Below, one piece after another: positions 33,742 to 43,640 of a DNA stretch of 55,926 nucleotides. A program made the position numbers and the translations under genes. Positions within the stretch are counted from its first letter, which is position 1. Each line of letters starts with the position of its first letter. This DNA is from Arcticibacter eurypsychrophilus (lineage in GTDB: Bacteria; Bacteroidota; Bacteroidia; Sphingobacteriales; Sphingobacteriaceae), in assembly GCF_001730525.1 (NCBI RefSeq), contig NZ_MDFN01000033.1, forward strand, positions 1 to 55,926. The letters run 5' to 3'. The notes beneath the pieces were generated by a model. That model was given only the letters and a program-made list of their open reading frames with translations. It had not been told where the DNA came from and searched no databases.

Positions 33742-34995
33742 ATGGAAAGTTTAAAATCATATTCATTCACAGCACTTGAACGCTTTTTGAAATATGTGAA
33801 AATCGATACGCAGTCAGATCAGAATTCTTTATCACAGCCTTCAACTGAAAAGCAAAAGAATTTGGGCAAAATATTAGTGGAAGAACTTCTGGAAATTGGT
33901 ATAAAAGATGCAGAATTGGATGAGTTTGGATATGTATATGCCACTATTCCTGCTACGACAACAAAAAAAGTTCCGGTAATTTGTTTCTGTTCGCATATGG
34001 ATACTTCTCCGGATTGCAGTGGACTAGATGTTATTCCTGTTATTCATCACAATTACCAGGGACAGGATTTGGTGTTACCGTTGGATCAAAATCAGGTGAT
34101 GCGGATGGTTGATCATCCTGATCTGGAGTTTCAGATTGGGAATGATATTGTAACAGCAAGTGGAAATACGTTGTTAGGGGCCGACAATAAAGCCGGTTTA
34201 GCAGAAATTATGGATGCAGCTGCTTTTTTAATCGCTCATCCTGAATTGAAACATGGAAAGATCCGGATTCTTTTTACACCTGATGAAGAAATTGGTCGTG
34301 GTGTTGATAAGGTGGATATACAGAAGTTAGGAGCTGATTATGGTTATACAGTAGATGGAGAGTCATGTGGTTCTATTGAGTATGAAACGTTTTCAGCAGA
34401 TTATGCCACGATCACTATCTCGGGAGTCAGTTCTCATCCTGGTTTTGCAAAAGGGAATATGGAAAGTGCGATAAAAATTGCTGCGGAAATAGTTTCTTTT
34501 TTGCCTAAAGACAGGCTTTCGCCGGAAAGTACAGAAGGTAAAGAAGGATTTATTCATCCGGTAGCGATGCAGGGATCGGTGGAAGAGGCATCTATTGAGT
34601 TTATATTGCGTGATTTTGATGATGCTGAACTTAAAAATCATGAAGGGATTCTGAAAGCGATTGCAGACGATGTACTGGAAGGCTATCCGTCATCTTCATA
34701 TAAATTGGAGGTGAAGGAGCAGTACCGGAATATGAAAGTGGTGCTGGATAAACATCCTGAACTTATTGATTATGCGAAGATTGCGGTGGAACGTACGGGT
34801 GTAAATCCGAAACTACAGAGCATCCGTGGAGGCACAGACGGCTCTCGTTTATCATTTATCGGGTTGCCTTGTCCTAATATTTTTGCTGGCGAACATGCCT
34901 TTCATGGCAAGCAGGAATGGGTGTCAGTACAGGACATGCAAAAGGCGGTTGAAACCATTGTGCAAATTGCCTTAGTTTGGGAAGAAAAAAAATAA
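33742..34995 (+). CDS. pepT: Peptidase T (aminotripeptidase)
   Basis: A 417-residue M20B metallopeptidase that removes N-terminal residues from tripeptides. I use the Met at 33742 ('MESLKSYSFTALERFLKYVKIDTQS'), the family start. Zinc ligands and catalytic residues are visible in 'CSHMDTSPD', 'LLGADNKAGLAE', 'TPDEEIGRG', 'TVDGESCGSIEYE' and 'GEHAFHGKQEW'. It is cytoplasmic, with no signal peptide. Confidence 0.94.
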   Translation: MESLKSYSFTALERFLKYVKIDTQSDQNSLSQPSTEKQKNLGKILVEELLEIGIKDAELDEFGYVYATIPATTTKKVPVICFCSHMDTSPDCSGLDVIPVIHHNYQGQDLVLPLDQNQVMRMVDHPDLEFQIGNDIVTASGNTLLGADNKAGLAEIMDAAAFLIAHPELKHGKIRILFTPDEEIGRGVDKVDIQKLGADYGYTVDGESCGSIEYETFSADYATITISGVSSHPGFAKGNMESAIKIAAEIVSFLPKDRLSPESTEGKEGFIHPVAMQGSVEEASIEFILRDFDDAELKNHEGILKAIADDVLEGYPSSSYKLEVKEQYRNMKVVLDKHPELIDYAKIAVERTGVNPKLQSIRGGTDGSRLSFIGLPCPNIFAGEHAFHGKQEWVSVQDMQKAVETIVQIALVWEEKK

Positions 34996-35067
34996 TTTTT
35001 CAATTAAACCTCCTTGTATTTATAAAGTCTTAGAAGGGTAGCAAATAGTATTACTCAATAAGGCTTC

Positions 35068-37899
35068 ATGAAACAATTTTTATTTTTATTTTTTACTTGT
35101 CTCTGTACCACAATTTTACATGCACAAGGGAGCCGGGCCGTAAGCGGAATTGTGCTTGATTCGACAAATGTCAGCGTAATTGCCGCTTCTATTAAACTAA
35201 CATCAGCTAAGGACACACTTTTTACCCGCAGCGATGTTGACGGTAAGTTTTCTTTTAGAAATGTTAAATCGAGCCAGTTTGTTTTAAGTGTTACTAGCTT
35301 AGGATATAAGAATTTTAGTCAACGTTTTCAGTTCGCTCAGGCTGCGACACCGCTCAAGCTTTCTACTGTTATATTAAAAGTGGAAAGTAATTTGTTGAAT
35401 ACGGTGAACATATCAGGTGTAACTCCAATTATGGTAAAGGAAGATACGATTCAATACAGCGCGAAAGACTTTCCTGTAAGGGAAAATTCGGTTGTAGAAG
35501 ATGTATTGAAGAAGTTGCCGGGAATTGAAGTAGACAAAGATGGAAATGTGACTACCCAGGGTAAAAGTGTAACGCGGGTTAGGGTTAACGGTAAAGATTT
35601 TTTTGATGGTGATTTAAAAACGGCCACACAGAATCTTCCAGCAGACGTTATTGAGAATATTCAGATCATTGACGACTATGGAGATCAGGCTAATGCTAGC
35701 GGTATCAGGGATGGAGATCCGGATAAAATATTAAATATTACCATAAGTCCCAGCAAGAATAAAGGGATGATAGCCAATGGCGTTGCCGGTGGAGGTAATG
35801 ATAACCGTTATATAGTATCGGGTATGGGAAGGCTTATGAATAATGATGAACAACTTTCCATGATGCTTAATTTGAATAATACAAATGCCAATCTGTTTGA
35901 TTTTGCTGGTGGTGGAAATCAAAGAGGCGGAAGATTTCGTGGTAGTGGTGGTGGCAGAGGGGGAAATGCAGGAGGAATTACCAACACACAAGCCGGTGGA
36001 TTTGACTATAGAAAAGATGTTTCGAAGAAGATTACGGTGTTTGGTAGTTACAGGGTATCCTCATCTGATAATAACGCTAAAACAGATCGTTTTACGGAAA
36101 CTACGACTGGTGATCAATTGATTACGACTACTCAAAGAAGCAACAACAATAGTAACAATCTGAATCAGGGACTTAACTTTAATTTAGAATATAAGATTGA
36201 CTCCTTAAATTACTTGAAAGTAGCACCCTCTCTAAATTTGAGTACAAATAAGAATGATGGTGACAGCTATAAGCAAATACAGGAACTGGTTAGACAGGAT
36301 CAAAATACAAGGTCGAGCAATGAGTCAAGCTCTCCGGCTTTTGGTGCTGATATTCTTTACAATAAGCGTTTTTTAAAGCAAGGAAGGAATCTGTCATTAA
36401 ACTATTCAATTAATAAGTCTTACAATAAGAATGATCAGGATATTAGTGATGCCTTTAATTTTTATGATACAGGAGGAATTATAGTTGCGGGTGCAGACTC
36501 TAGCTCTCGCCGTTTGATTAATACGGATAATGAACGCTTGAGCAATCAATTAAATGTGACTTATAGTGAGCCTTTAGGGGTCTATTCCCGTTTGGATTTC
36601 TCGTATAGATACAGCCGTACAGAAAATGATAATAGCAAGATTACTGATTTGGCTGATGTCAATGGTGCGTATTTTCGATCAGATTCATTAAGTAATATTT
36701 TTAATTATTCTTTTACTGCGAACCGGTTTGGCTTAAGCTATCGGTATGACCGTAATAAGTTGTATAATTTCTCTATTGGTATGGCTGCTCAGCCTACTAC
36801 ATTAAAGGGTTATTCGGAGACTAATCATGTAAGTGCGGGAAAAACAGGATTTAACGTGTTCCCTACTGTACGATTCTCGTATAATTTTGCCAAAACTGTA
36901 TCTTTAAAGATCAACTATTCAGGAGAGAGCAGTGAACCTGGTTTTGAGCAGATTCAGCCGGTGGTTGACTTAAGTAATCCTCAAAGTCCGGTAATTGGAA
37001 ATCCTAATCTAAGGTCAGCATTAAATCAGAATGTAAATATTGAGTACAATAATACGGATGCGCAGACAGGGGCCTACTTTAGTGCAGGAGCGAGGGGAAA
37101 CATTATCAGTGATCGGATTATCAACAATACGGTCCGAATCAGGGAGCCCATTATTAGCGGAACGGATACAACTTATAATTTGATTCAGGAAAGACGATTC
37201 TTAAATGAAGATGGCTATTATGCTTCCAATGTATATTATAGATGGTCTAAGCCGTTTATGGATAAGAAATACAGGCTTCAGGTAGGAGGAACCGTGAATT
37301 ATACCAATGATGTCTCTTATGTGGATAACGAAAAAAACATTGGTAAGAACTGGACCTTTTCTCAGAATGCCAGATTTCAGATCAACCCTAACGAAAATAT
37401 TGATATTACACCGGGAGCTTCTTACCGGTACGGATTTGTAAATTATTCTCTCCCGAATAGTATTGATTCCAAGAACTCTACTCTCTCTTTGGATTTGAAT
37501 GCAAAGATCTATGTTTTTAATACATGGATTCTTGGCTTTGACGGAAGTAAGAATATTAATTCAGGCTTTAGAAGTATCAATGCGAATCCATTAGTTATAA
37601 ACAGCTATCTGGAAAAGCAGATGTTTAACCGAAAGGGACGACTAAGATTACAAGGGTATGATTTATTAAATCAAGCTGCCACTGTGAATGCCACTCAGGG
37701 GGATAATGGTTATTCAGTTAGTAATACAAACCGCTTAACACGGTATTTCATGTTAACCTTTGCTTATCGCTTCAATAAATTTGCAGGAAGAACACAAAAC
37801 AACCGTGGGGATATGCCTCCTGGGGGTGGTGAAAGAAGAGAAGGTGGATTTAATCCTGGTGGTGGAGGTGGTGGGGGTTCACAGGGAAGAGATCAATAA
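35068..37899 (+). CDS. Outer-membrane beta-barrel protein with CarboxypepD_reg and plug domains
   Basis: A 943-residue outer-membrane protein: signal peptide to about residue 20 ('ILHAQG'), CarboxypepD_reg-like domain (about 25-105), a plug-like domain with 'VVEDVLKKLPGIEVDKDGNVTTQGKSVTRVRVNGKDFFDGD' and a long beta-barrel of the outer-membrane beta-barrel family 3 type. A Gly/Arg-rich loop lies near residues 280-315. The tail is Gly-rich (7 to 8 consecutive Gly) and ends in RDQ, with no terminal aromatic residue. It is not in an operon with a SusD-like lipoprotein. The substrate cannot be inferred. Confidence 0.88.
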   Translation: MKQFLFLFFTCLCTTILHAQGSRAVSGIVLDSTNVSVIAASIKLTSAKDTLFTRSDVDGKFSFRNVKSSQFVLSVTSLGYKNFSQRFQFAQAATPLKLSTVILKVESNLLNTVNISGVTPIMVKEDTIQYSAKDFPVRENSVVEDVLKKLPGIEVDKDGNVTTQGKSVTRVRVNGKDFFDGDLKTATQNLPADVIENIQIIDDYGDQANASGIRDGDPDKILNITISPSKNKGMIANGVAGGGNDNRYIVSGMGRLMNNDEQLSMMLNLNNTNANLFDFAGGGNQRGGRFRGSGGGRGGNAGGITNTQAGGFDYRKDVSKKITVFGSYRVSSSDNNAKTDRFTETTTGDQLITTTQRSNNNSNNLNQGLNFNLEYKIDSLNYLKVAPSLNLSTNKNDGDSYKQIQELVRQDQNTRSSNESSSPAFGADILYNKRFLKQGRNLSLNYSINKSYNKNDQDISDAFNFYDTGGIIVAGADSSSRRLINTDNERLSNQLNVTYSEPLGVYSRLDFSYRYSRTENDNSKITDLADVNGAYFRSDSLSNIFNYSFTANRFGLSYRYDRNKLYNFSIGMAAQPTTLKGYSETNHVSAGKTGFNVFPTVRFSYNFAKTVSLKINYSGESSEPGFEQIQPVVDLSNPQSPVIGNPNLRSALNQNVNIEYNNTDAQTGAYFSAGARGNIISDRIINNTVRIREPIISGTDTTYNLIQERRFLNEDGYYASNVYYRWSKPFMDKKYRLQVGGTVNYTNDVSYVDNEKNIGKNWTFSQNARFQINPNENIDITPGASYRYGFVNYSLPNSIDSKNSTLSLDLNAKIYVFNTWILGFDGSKNINSGFRSINANPLVINSYLEKQMFNRKGRLRLQGYDLLNQAATVNATQGDNGYSVSNTNRLTRYFMLTFAYRFNKFAGRTQNNRGDMPPGGGERREGGFNPGGGGGGGSQGRDQ

Positions 37900-39647
37900 G
37901 AGATCTTTCCTAGGACTGGTTTGGGCTCAGGAAAATAGTCCAAACCATCTCCGTACTTATAAAAGGAGTTAATAGTTACCGGAAGTTTTCCCGTAGCTGG
38001 CATTTGTCCTGTTAGAATTTTAACTACAGAACGTTGTGCCTCATCACTATTTTGGTAGGTTACAAGGACACTTTTACTAGCTTCTATGCCGGGTAAACCT
38101 GCAATAGTATAGGGATTTGCAAAAACACAGGATATGGTGTTTAATTGAGCGAGTTCTGCTATGAATATTTTGAGTGGAGTATTGTAATCCAGGGAGCTTT
38201 GTGGCCTTTTGCGGTAATCATGGATTGCCATAATTACCTGATCGTACTTTTTAACTTCCTGAAGCATTGCGTTCATGTCTGTGGCAGAACCAATTTTAGA
38301 CATAAGGAAGAGCATGGAATTGGGGATCTTTAATTTAAGATCCTTTTGGAACTTAGTAAGTTCAGTTACTCCCAGACTAATAATTGCAGTCCGTTTTTTA
38401 GTGTCGAGTGCTTTTAAAAGGCTATCACTATGCAAAACAGTAATGGATGCATCTACAAGGTGTTGATTCAAACTGAGAGCTTCACCACTATTTAAGTCTT
38501 TCAGGAGATTAATGGTATTTATTGGGTGATAGTTATTGAGACCGGCCCAGTATTTTGCTTCTAATATCTTCTTAACACTTTGGTTGATTCTTTCCCGAGT
38601 GATTCTACCTGTTTTAACGGCTTTCTTTACTAGTTTGATGGCACGTTTTGTATTTTCAGACAATTCAATAATATCGTTCCCTGCAATTACTGCTCTTACA
38701 TCAGCTTCACCATCGGGGAAAAACTTAACTACACCTTTCATTTCCATTGCATCGGTAATGGCAAGTCCTTTAAAGCCTAGTTCCTCTTTAAGTAAGCCGG
38801 TAACTATTGTTTGTGATAATGTAGAGGGTAAATTTTTAGTAGGATCGAGTGCCGGGATATTCATATGTGCGATCATGACACCTGAAGCTCCTTGCTTGAT
38901 AAGCTCCCGAAATGGATATAATTCCAGTGAATCGAGCCTTTCCTTTGTGAAATTCAATACAGGTAAACTTTGATGGGAATCCACATTGGTATCTCCGTGA
39001 CCTGGAAAATGTTTAATGCTCACTAATATGCCCTCGTCTTGTAACCCGCGCATGTAGGCTAGTCCTTTTGCTGCAACGTTGTATTTATTATCCCCAAATG
39101 AACGGTATCCAATTACAGGGTTGTCCGGATTATTGTTAATATCAACTACTGGTGCAAAGTTTAAATGCATCCCTAGCATTTTAAATTCTTTTCCAATTTC
39201 CTTTCCCATCTGATAGATCAGGTCATTGTTCTGAATGGCACCAAGTGTCATTTGATAGGGATAGGATATTGTACTATCGAGTCTCATTGATAAACCCCAT
39301 TCTGCATCCATTGCAACAAGTAATGGGACAAGTGATACCGATTGATAGGAATTCGTTAATACAGCCTGCCGTAGGGGGCCTCCCTGGAAAAAGACCAGTC
39401 CCCCTACTCGTGAATTGTGAATTAATGTTTGTATTGAGTCCTCGTAAGCTTTTCCTTTGTCTGTGTGCGCCCTGATAAAAAACATCTGAGCTATTTTCTC
39501 TTTCTTATTTAATTTCTTTAAAACGGAATCTACCCATTGATCTTTGCCTGACATGGGTTCATAAAAGGGAGTTCTGGTTTGTGCGGAAAGGTGGGTAACA
39601 ATAGAAAGTAAGAGTATAAAAAACAACAGGGGCCGGGTGGCTCTCAT
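37893..39647 (-). CDS. Glycoside hydrolase family 3 (NagZ-like)
   Basis: A secreted GH3 enzyme of 584 residues starting at the Met at 39647 ('MRATRPLLFFILLLS'); the GTG two codons upstream is less likely. The catalytic region has 'GQLGVTIKHFPGHG'-type motifs: 'KHFPGHGDTNVDSHQSLPVL' carries the acid/base His-Asp pair of NagZ-type enzymes, and 'GLAITDAMEMKG' holds the nucleophile Asp. A GH3 C-terminal domain completes it, with no fused beta-lactamase. It likely cleaves beta-N-acetylhexosaminides from muropeptides or surface glycans. The 3' end overlaps the convergent beta-barrel gene by seven bases. Confidence 0.9.
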   Translation of the reverse strand: MRATRPLLFFILLLSIVTHLSAQTRTPFYEPMSGKDQWVDSVLKKLNKKEKIAQMFFIRAHTDKGKAYEDSIQTLIHNSRVGGLVFFQGGPLRQAVLTNSYQSVSLVPLLVAMDAEWGLSMRLDSTISYPYQMTLGAIQNNDLIYQMGKEIGKEFKMLGMHLNFAPVVDINNNPDNPVIGYRSFGDNKYNVAAKGLAYMRGLQDEGILVSIKHFPGHGDTNVDSHQSLPVLNFTKERLDSLELYPFRELIKQGASGVMIAHMNIPALDPTKNLPSTLSQTIVTGLLKEELGFKGLAITDAMEMKGVVKFFPDGEADVRAVIAGNDIIELSENTKRAIKLVKKAVKTGRITRERINQSVKKILEAKYWAGLNNYHPINTINLLKDLNSGEALSLNQHLVDASITVLHSDSLLKALDTKKRTAIISLGVTELTKFQKDLKLKIPNSMLFLMSKIGSATDMNAMLQEVKKYDQVIMAIHDYRKRPQSSLDYNTPLKIFIAELAQLNTISCVFANPYTIAGLPGIEASKSVLVTYQNSDEAQRSVVKILTGQMPATGKLPVTINSFYKYGDGLDYFPEPKPVLGKISY

Positions 39648-39744
39648 AATCACTGATATTAATAGAATATATAGGATACAATATTAACAATCCTGGATTG
39701 TTTTTCATCTAAATGAGTTAATAAAAGAATAAAAAGGTAAGTTA

Positions 39745-39777
39745 TCAGTCTGTTATTCATATTTGATAACAGACTGA
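39745..39777 (-). terminator. Terminator after the small lipoprotein gene
   Basis: A 12-bp perfect stem (39745-39756 with 39766-39777) with a nine-base loop follows the stop codon of the small lipoprotein within about ten bases. Confidence 0.6.
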
Positions 39778-39785
39778 CAATAAAA

Positions 39786-39998
39786 TTACATACCAGTTTT
39801 TGTGGTATCTGTTGTGGTGGGAGTAGATGTAGGTGCTGATTCAGTCGAAGTGCTGTCAGTCATTGTTCCAGATCCAGTTCCAGTTGAAGTGGAATCTACC
39901 ATTGAACTGTCCATGTTGGATTGAGATTCTCTGCTTGCAGAGCATGATGCCAGACCTAGTCCGGCCGTAAACATTAACATAATGATTTTAGTTTTCAT
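39786..39998 (-). CDS. Small Ser/Thr-rich lipoprotein
   Basis: A 70-residue protein with a lipoprotein signal peptide ('GLASCSA', Cys near residue 19) and a mature part consisting almost entirely of Ser, Thr, Gly and Asp. Such low-complexity tails are common in small surface lipoproteins in this phylum. No functional motif is present. Confidence 0.65.
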   Translation of the reverse strand: MKTKIIMLMFTAGLGLASCSASRESQSNMDSSMVDSTSTGTGSGTMTDSTSTESAPTSTPTTTDTTKTGM

Positions 39999-40278
39999 AG
40001 CTGTTTTTCAAGTGTTTGCAATCTGTTAATTGTCCAACTTGTAACAAAGAAAGTAGTTATAGGTTTCCGAAATAGCAATTAAATCGAATTTTGATACGAT
40101 AACATGTAATTAAGTTGTCATCAATTTTGAAATTCTCAAATGACATACGTTTGCATAGGTGTATTTTTAATATTTTAATAAATAATCCTATTTATTGTGA
40201 AAATATCATAAAAAGTAAAATATATTTTAAATATGTTTAACAATACGTTACTTTTGATGTGAAAATAAAAACAGCGTT

Positions 40279-40773
40279 ATGAAAAAGATTTTTTACTTAG
40301 CCTTTTTAGTTCTGGCTTTGTCAACAAAAGGATTTGCTGATGATAAAAACGAAAGTAAGGAAGCAAACGTTTCTTATTTTGCAGAAAATAACTTCCTAAA
40401 TAAATACCAGGCAGCTAAAGATGTAAAATGGACGGTTACAAATGACTTCCAGAAGGCAGTCTTTACATTAGACGGTCAAAAATTATCTGCATTTTTTGAT
40501 ACTAATGGTGAGTACATCGCCACTACACAATATGTAGCTGCTGATAAGATCCCTGCAGTTGGTCAACGTAGATTATCAAAGCTTTATAATGATTATAAGG
40601 TGAATGAAGTTGTTCGTTACGATTTTGATGGTGAAGCGGCTTCACCTCTACAAATGCTTACTGGCAAAAGATTTTATAATACTATCTATTTTGCCAATAT
40701 TAAGAAAGACAATACAAACGTATTAGTTAAGATTACTCCAGATGGAGATGTTTCTTTCCTGAAGGATTTATAA
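40279..40773 (+). CDS. Secreted PepSY-like/BLIP-like protein
   Basis: A 164-residue secreted protein with a signal peptide ('ALSTKGFADD'). The mature part has a repeated pattern of 'VKWTVTNDFQKAVFTLDGQKLSAFFDTNGEYIATT', with alternating strands and a W-x-V/T motif like putative beta-lactamase-inhibitor-like PepSY proteins of Bacteroidota. A -7-like promoter element TACTTTTG lies at 40249-40256, and a strong terminator follows the gene, so it is a single-gene unit. Function unknown. Confidence 0.75.
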   Translation: MKKIFYLAFLVLALSTKGFADDKNESKEANVSYFAENNFLNKYQAAKDVKWTVTNDFQKAVFTLDGQKLSAFFDTNGEYIATTQYVAADKIPAVGQRRLSKLYNDYKVNEVVRYDFDGEAASPLQMLTGKRFYNTIYFANIKKDNTNVLVKITPDGDVSFLKDL

Positions 40774-40794
40774 AAAACTCTTAAACTTCTTTAG

Positions 40795-40820
40795 AAAACC
40801 GGCTAAGTCCGGTTTTTTTT
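40795..40820 (+). terminator. Intrinsic terminator
   Basis: An AAAACCGG/CCGGTTTT stem with a six-base loop and an eight-T tail directly follows the PepSY-like gene and precedes murF. Confidence 0.88.
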
Positions 40821-40887
40821 GTTTCATTTTTTTAACAAACGGCAATCCTCTCTTTATTTAATTTATAATTGCATCAAAGTGTTTGTC

Positions 40888-42186
40888 ATGAATATTGAAG
40901 CGTTATACATCCTCTATACGAATAACCGGACAGTTAGTACGGATACGAGAAATATTACACCAGGAAGTCTGTTTTTTTCACTTAAAGGGGAGAATTTTAA
41001 TGGAAACGAGTATGCGGCCAAGGCATTAGAAGCGGGAGCATCCTATGCAGTGATTGATGATAGCCGGTATTATAAAAATAACCGGTACATATTAGTCCAG
41101 GACACCTTAAAAACTCTTCAAGAATTGGCCATGTATCACCGTGCTCAGCTTACTATTCCAATTATAGGTATCACCGGAACAAATGGGAAAACAACAACTA
41201 AAGAATTGCTGAATGCTGTGCTTTCCCAACACTATGTAACATATTGCACCACCGGTAATTTAAATAATCATATTGGTGTGCCTTTGACGCTGTTAGCTAT
41301 ACAGCCTGATGTTGAAATTGCCATTGTAGAAATGGGAGCCAATCATAAGAAGGAAATTGAGGGTTTGTGTGCTATTGCCCAACCTACACACGGTTTAATT
41401 ACAAATGTAGGAAGAGCCCATTTAGAGGGATTTGGTGGATTTGAAGGTGTCAAAGAAGCAAAAGGGGAGTTATATGATTTTATTAAATCAAGTAAGGGGA
41501 TAATTTTTGTAGACGGCGATAACTTACTTTTAAAGGAGATGTATCTTTCCCGGGGAATTGATCAGGCAGTAAGGTATGGGCAGGGCAAGGAAAATGAAGT
41601 TTCAGGTTCTATTCTATCAAATGACCCTTTACTCACTATAGAATGGTTATCCCATACAGAGAGACGTCAGCTAAAAACTAATCTAACAGGGAGTTATAAC
41701 TTAGAGAATATTTTAGCGGCAGTTACTATTGGTCTTTATTTTAGTGTGCCAGCGGATGAAATTGATTTGGCTATATCCTCTTATACCCCAGGAAATAACC
41801 GTTCCCAAATTATTAAAACAGCTATAAATACACTGATCTGCGATTATTACAATGCTAATCCTAGCAGCATGAGGGTGGCAATAGATAATCTCAACCTTGT
41901 TCATGCCAGTAAAAAAGTGCTTATTTTAGGCGATATGTTTGAATTGGGCGCTAATTCTCTGGAAGAACATCAGCAAGTGGTAAATCATGCATTAAGTATA
42001 CCCGTTGAACGACGGATATTCATCGGTAAGGAGTTTGACGCTTTGAAAACGGATATTCAGGCTGAGTTTTATTCAGATGTTGACAGTGCGATGAATGGCC
42101 TATCGGATAATCCTATCAAAGATGCCATGATACTTATCAAAGGATCCCGGGGAATGAAAATGGAAAAGTTGGTACCGATATTATAA
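40888..42186 (+). CDS. murF: UDP-N-acetylmuramoyl-tripeptide--D-alanyl-D-alanine ligase
   Basis: A 432-residue Mur ligase that adds D-Ala-D-Ala to UDP-MurNAc-tripeptide in the cytoplasmic step of peptidoglycan synthesis. Start taken at the Met at 40888 ('MNIEALYILYTNNR'); the longer frame from 40819 overlaps a terminator. The ATP-binding motif 'GITGTNGKTTTKELL', 'EMGANHKKEIE', 'TNVGRAHLEGFG' and 'DYYNANPSSMRVAI' are present. It stands alone, not in a dcw cluster. Confidence 0.95.
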   Translation: MNIEALYILYTNNRTVSTDTRNITPGSLFFSLKGENFNGNEYAAKALEAGASYAVIDDSRYYKNNRYILVQDTLKTLQELAMYHRAQLTIPIIGITGTNGKTTTKELLNAVLSQHYVTYCTTGNLNNHIGVPLTLLAIQPDVEIAIVEMGANHKKEIEGLCAIAQPTHGLITNVGRAHLEGFGGFEGVKEAKGELYDFIKSSKGIIFVDGDNLLLKEMYLSRGIDQAVRYGQGKENEVSGSILSNDPLLTIEWLSHTERRQLKTNLTGSYNLENILAAVTIGLYFSVPADEIDLAISSYTPGNNRSQIIKTAINTLICDYYNANPSSMRVAIDNLNLVHASKKVLILGDMFELGANSLEEHQQVVNHALSIPVERRIFIGKEFDALKTDIQAEFYSDVDSAMNGLSDNPIKDAMILIKGSRGMKMEKLVPIL

Positions 42187-42189
42187 ATG

Positions 42190-42226
42190 GAGGCTGTATC
42201 TTAATTCAAGATTGAAATACAGCCTC
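42190..42226. terminator. Terminator between convergent murF and ffh
   Basis: A 10-bp stem (42190-42199 with 42217-42226) separates the two stop codons, with short T/A tracts at its outer ends. Confidence 0.7.
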
Positions 42227-42231
42227 TTATA

Positions 42232-43572
42232 TTATTTCCCGAAAGGCATTTTAGGCATGCCTTTCATCATTTTAGTCATAGCCGCAGGATTACTAAACTG
42301 CTTCATGACTTTTCGCATGTCATCAAATTGTTTAATTAGCTTATTCACTTCCTGAAGGTTTGTTCCTGATCCTTTTGCAATACGACCACGGCGACTCTGA
42401 TTTATAGAGTCAGGATTCTCGCGCTCATATGGGGTCATAGAATGAATAATGGCTTCTATAGGCTTAAATGCATTGTCATCAATGTCCATATCTTTAACCG
42501 CTTTACCAACCCCTGGAATCATTCCCATAAGGTCTTTCATGTTACCCATCTTTTTAATTTGCTGGATCTGTCCGATAAAGTCGTTAAAGTCAAATTTATT
42601 CTTGCGTATTTTTTTCTGTAATTCAGCTGACTCCTTTTCGTCAAACTGCATTTGGGCACGTTCTACCAGGGATACCACATCACCCATTCCGAGTATTCTG
42701 GATGCCATTCTTTCCGGATAAAACACATCCAGTGCTTCCATTTTTTCGCCAGTACCAATAAACTTAATCGGTTTATTGACAACAGACTTAATAGAAAGGG
42801 CGGCTCCACCTCTTGTATCACCATCAAGCTTGGTTAAAACAACACCAGTAAAGTCCAGACGGTCATTAAATGCTTTAGCGGTATTCACAGCATCCTGTCC
42901 GGTCATTGCATCTACAACAAAGAGAATCTCATGAGGTTTGGTACTACTCTTAACAGCAGCAATTTCATTCATCATGGCCTCATCAATAGCAAGACGACCA
43001 GCAGTATCCAGAATGACAACGGTATTCCCATTTCGCTTAGCTTCGGCTATACCTTCAAGAGCAATTGCAACAGGATCTTTTGATTCAAGATTAGCATAAA
43101 CAGGGATTCCGATTTGTTCTCCAAGAACCTGAAGCTGGGTAATAGCTGCAGGACGGTAAACGTCTCCAGCCACTAACAAAGGTTTTTTCCCTTTTTGTGT
43201 CTTCAGATAGTTAGCCAGCTTACCTGAAAATGTAGTTTTACCAGCACCATTTAATCCTGCAATAAGTATGATTGTAGGATTGGCGGTTAAATTCAATTCA
43301 GTTGCAGTGCCACCCATTAGTCCGGCAAGCTCATCATTCATGATCTTGGTAAGAAGCTGTCCGGGAGACACAGCCGTTAAAACATTTTCACCTAAGGCTT
43401 TTGCTTTAACGTCATCTGTAAAAGTTTTGGCTGTTTTATAGTTTACGTCGGCATCAAGAAGGGCTTTTCGAATCTCCTTCATGGTTTCCGCCACGTTAAT
43501 TTCCGTAATCGAACCTTGACCTTTAAGTACTTTAAAGGCTCTGTCTAGTTTATCCTGTAAATTTTCAAACAT
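42232..43572 (-). CDS. ffh: Signal recognition particle protein Ffh
   Basis: A 446-residue Ffh GTPase that with SRP RNA targets membrane proteins to the translocon. The N domain is followed by the G domain with 'GLNGAGKTTFSGKLA', 'DVYRPAAI', 'DTAGRLA', 'TKLDGDTRGG' and a GTP-binding 'GTGEK'. The C-terminal M domain is Met-rich, ending 'MTKMMKGMPKMPFGK'. All parts have normal length. Confidence 0.96.
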   Translation of the reverse strand: MFENLQDKLDRAFKVLKGQGSITEINVAETMKEIRKALLDADVNYKTAKTFTDDVKAKALGENVLTAVSPGQLLTKIMNDELAGLMGGTATELNLTANPTIILIAGLNGAGKTTFSGKLANYLKTQKGKKPLLVAGDVYRPAAITQLQVLGEQIGIPVYANLESKDPVAIALEGIAEAKRNGNTVVILDTAGRLAIDEAMMNEIAAVKSSTKPHEILFVVDAMTGQDAVNTAKAFNDRLDFTGVVLTKLDGDTRGGAALSIKSVVNKPIKFIGTGEKMEALDVFYPERMASRILGMGDVVSLVERAQMQFDEKESAELQKKIRKNKFDFNDFIGQIQQIKKMGNMKDLMGMIPGVGKAVKDMDIDDNAFKPIEAIIHSMTPYERENPDSINQSRRGRIAKGSGTNLQEVNKLIKQFDDMRKVMKQFSNPAAMTKMMKGMPKMPFGK

Positions 43573-43640
43573 ATTAATAATCCGCTTTTAAACAGCTGTT
43601 GCAAAGTTAAGTAATATTTTTAAATGAACGTTGGGTGGCG

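Noticed and set aside
38536-38973. 145-codon ORF opposite the GH3 gene
   Set aside because: It is antisense to a gene with clear catalytic motifs; the Ser-rich composition is expected from reading the opposite strand.
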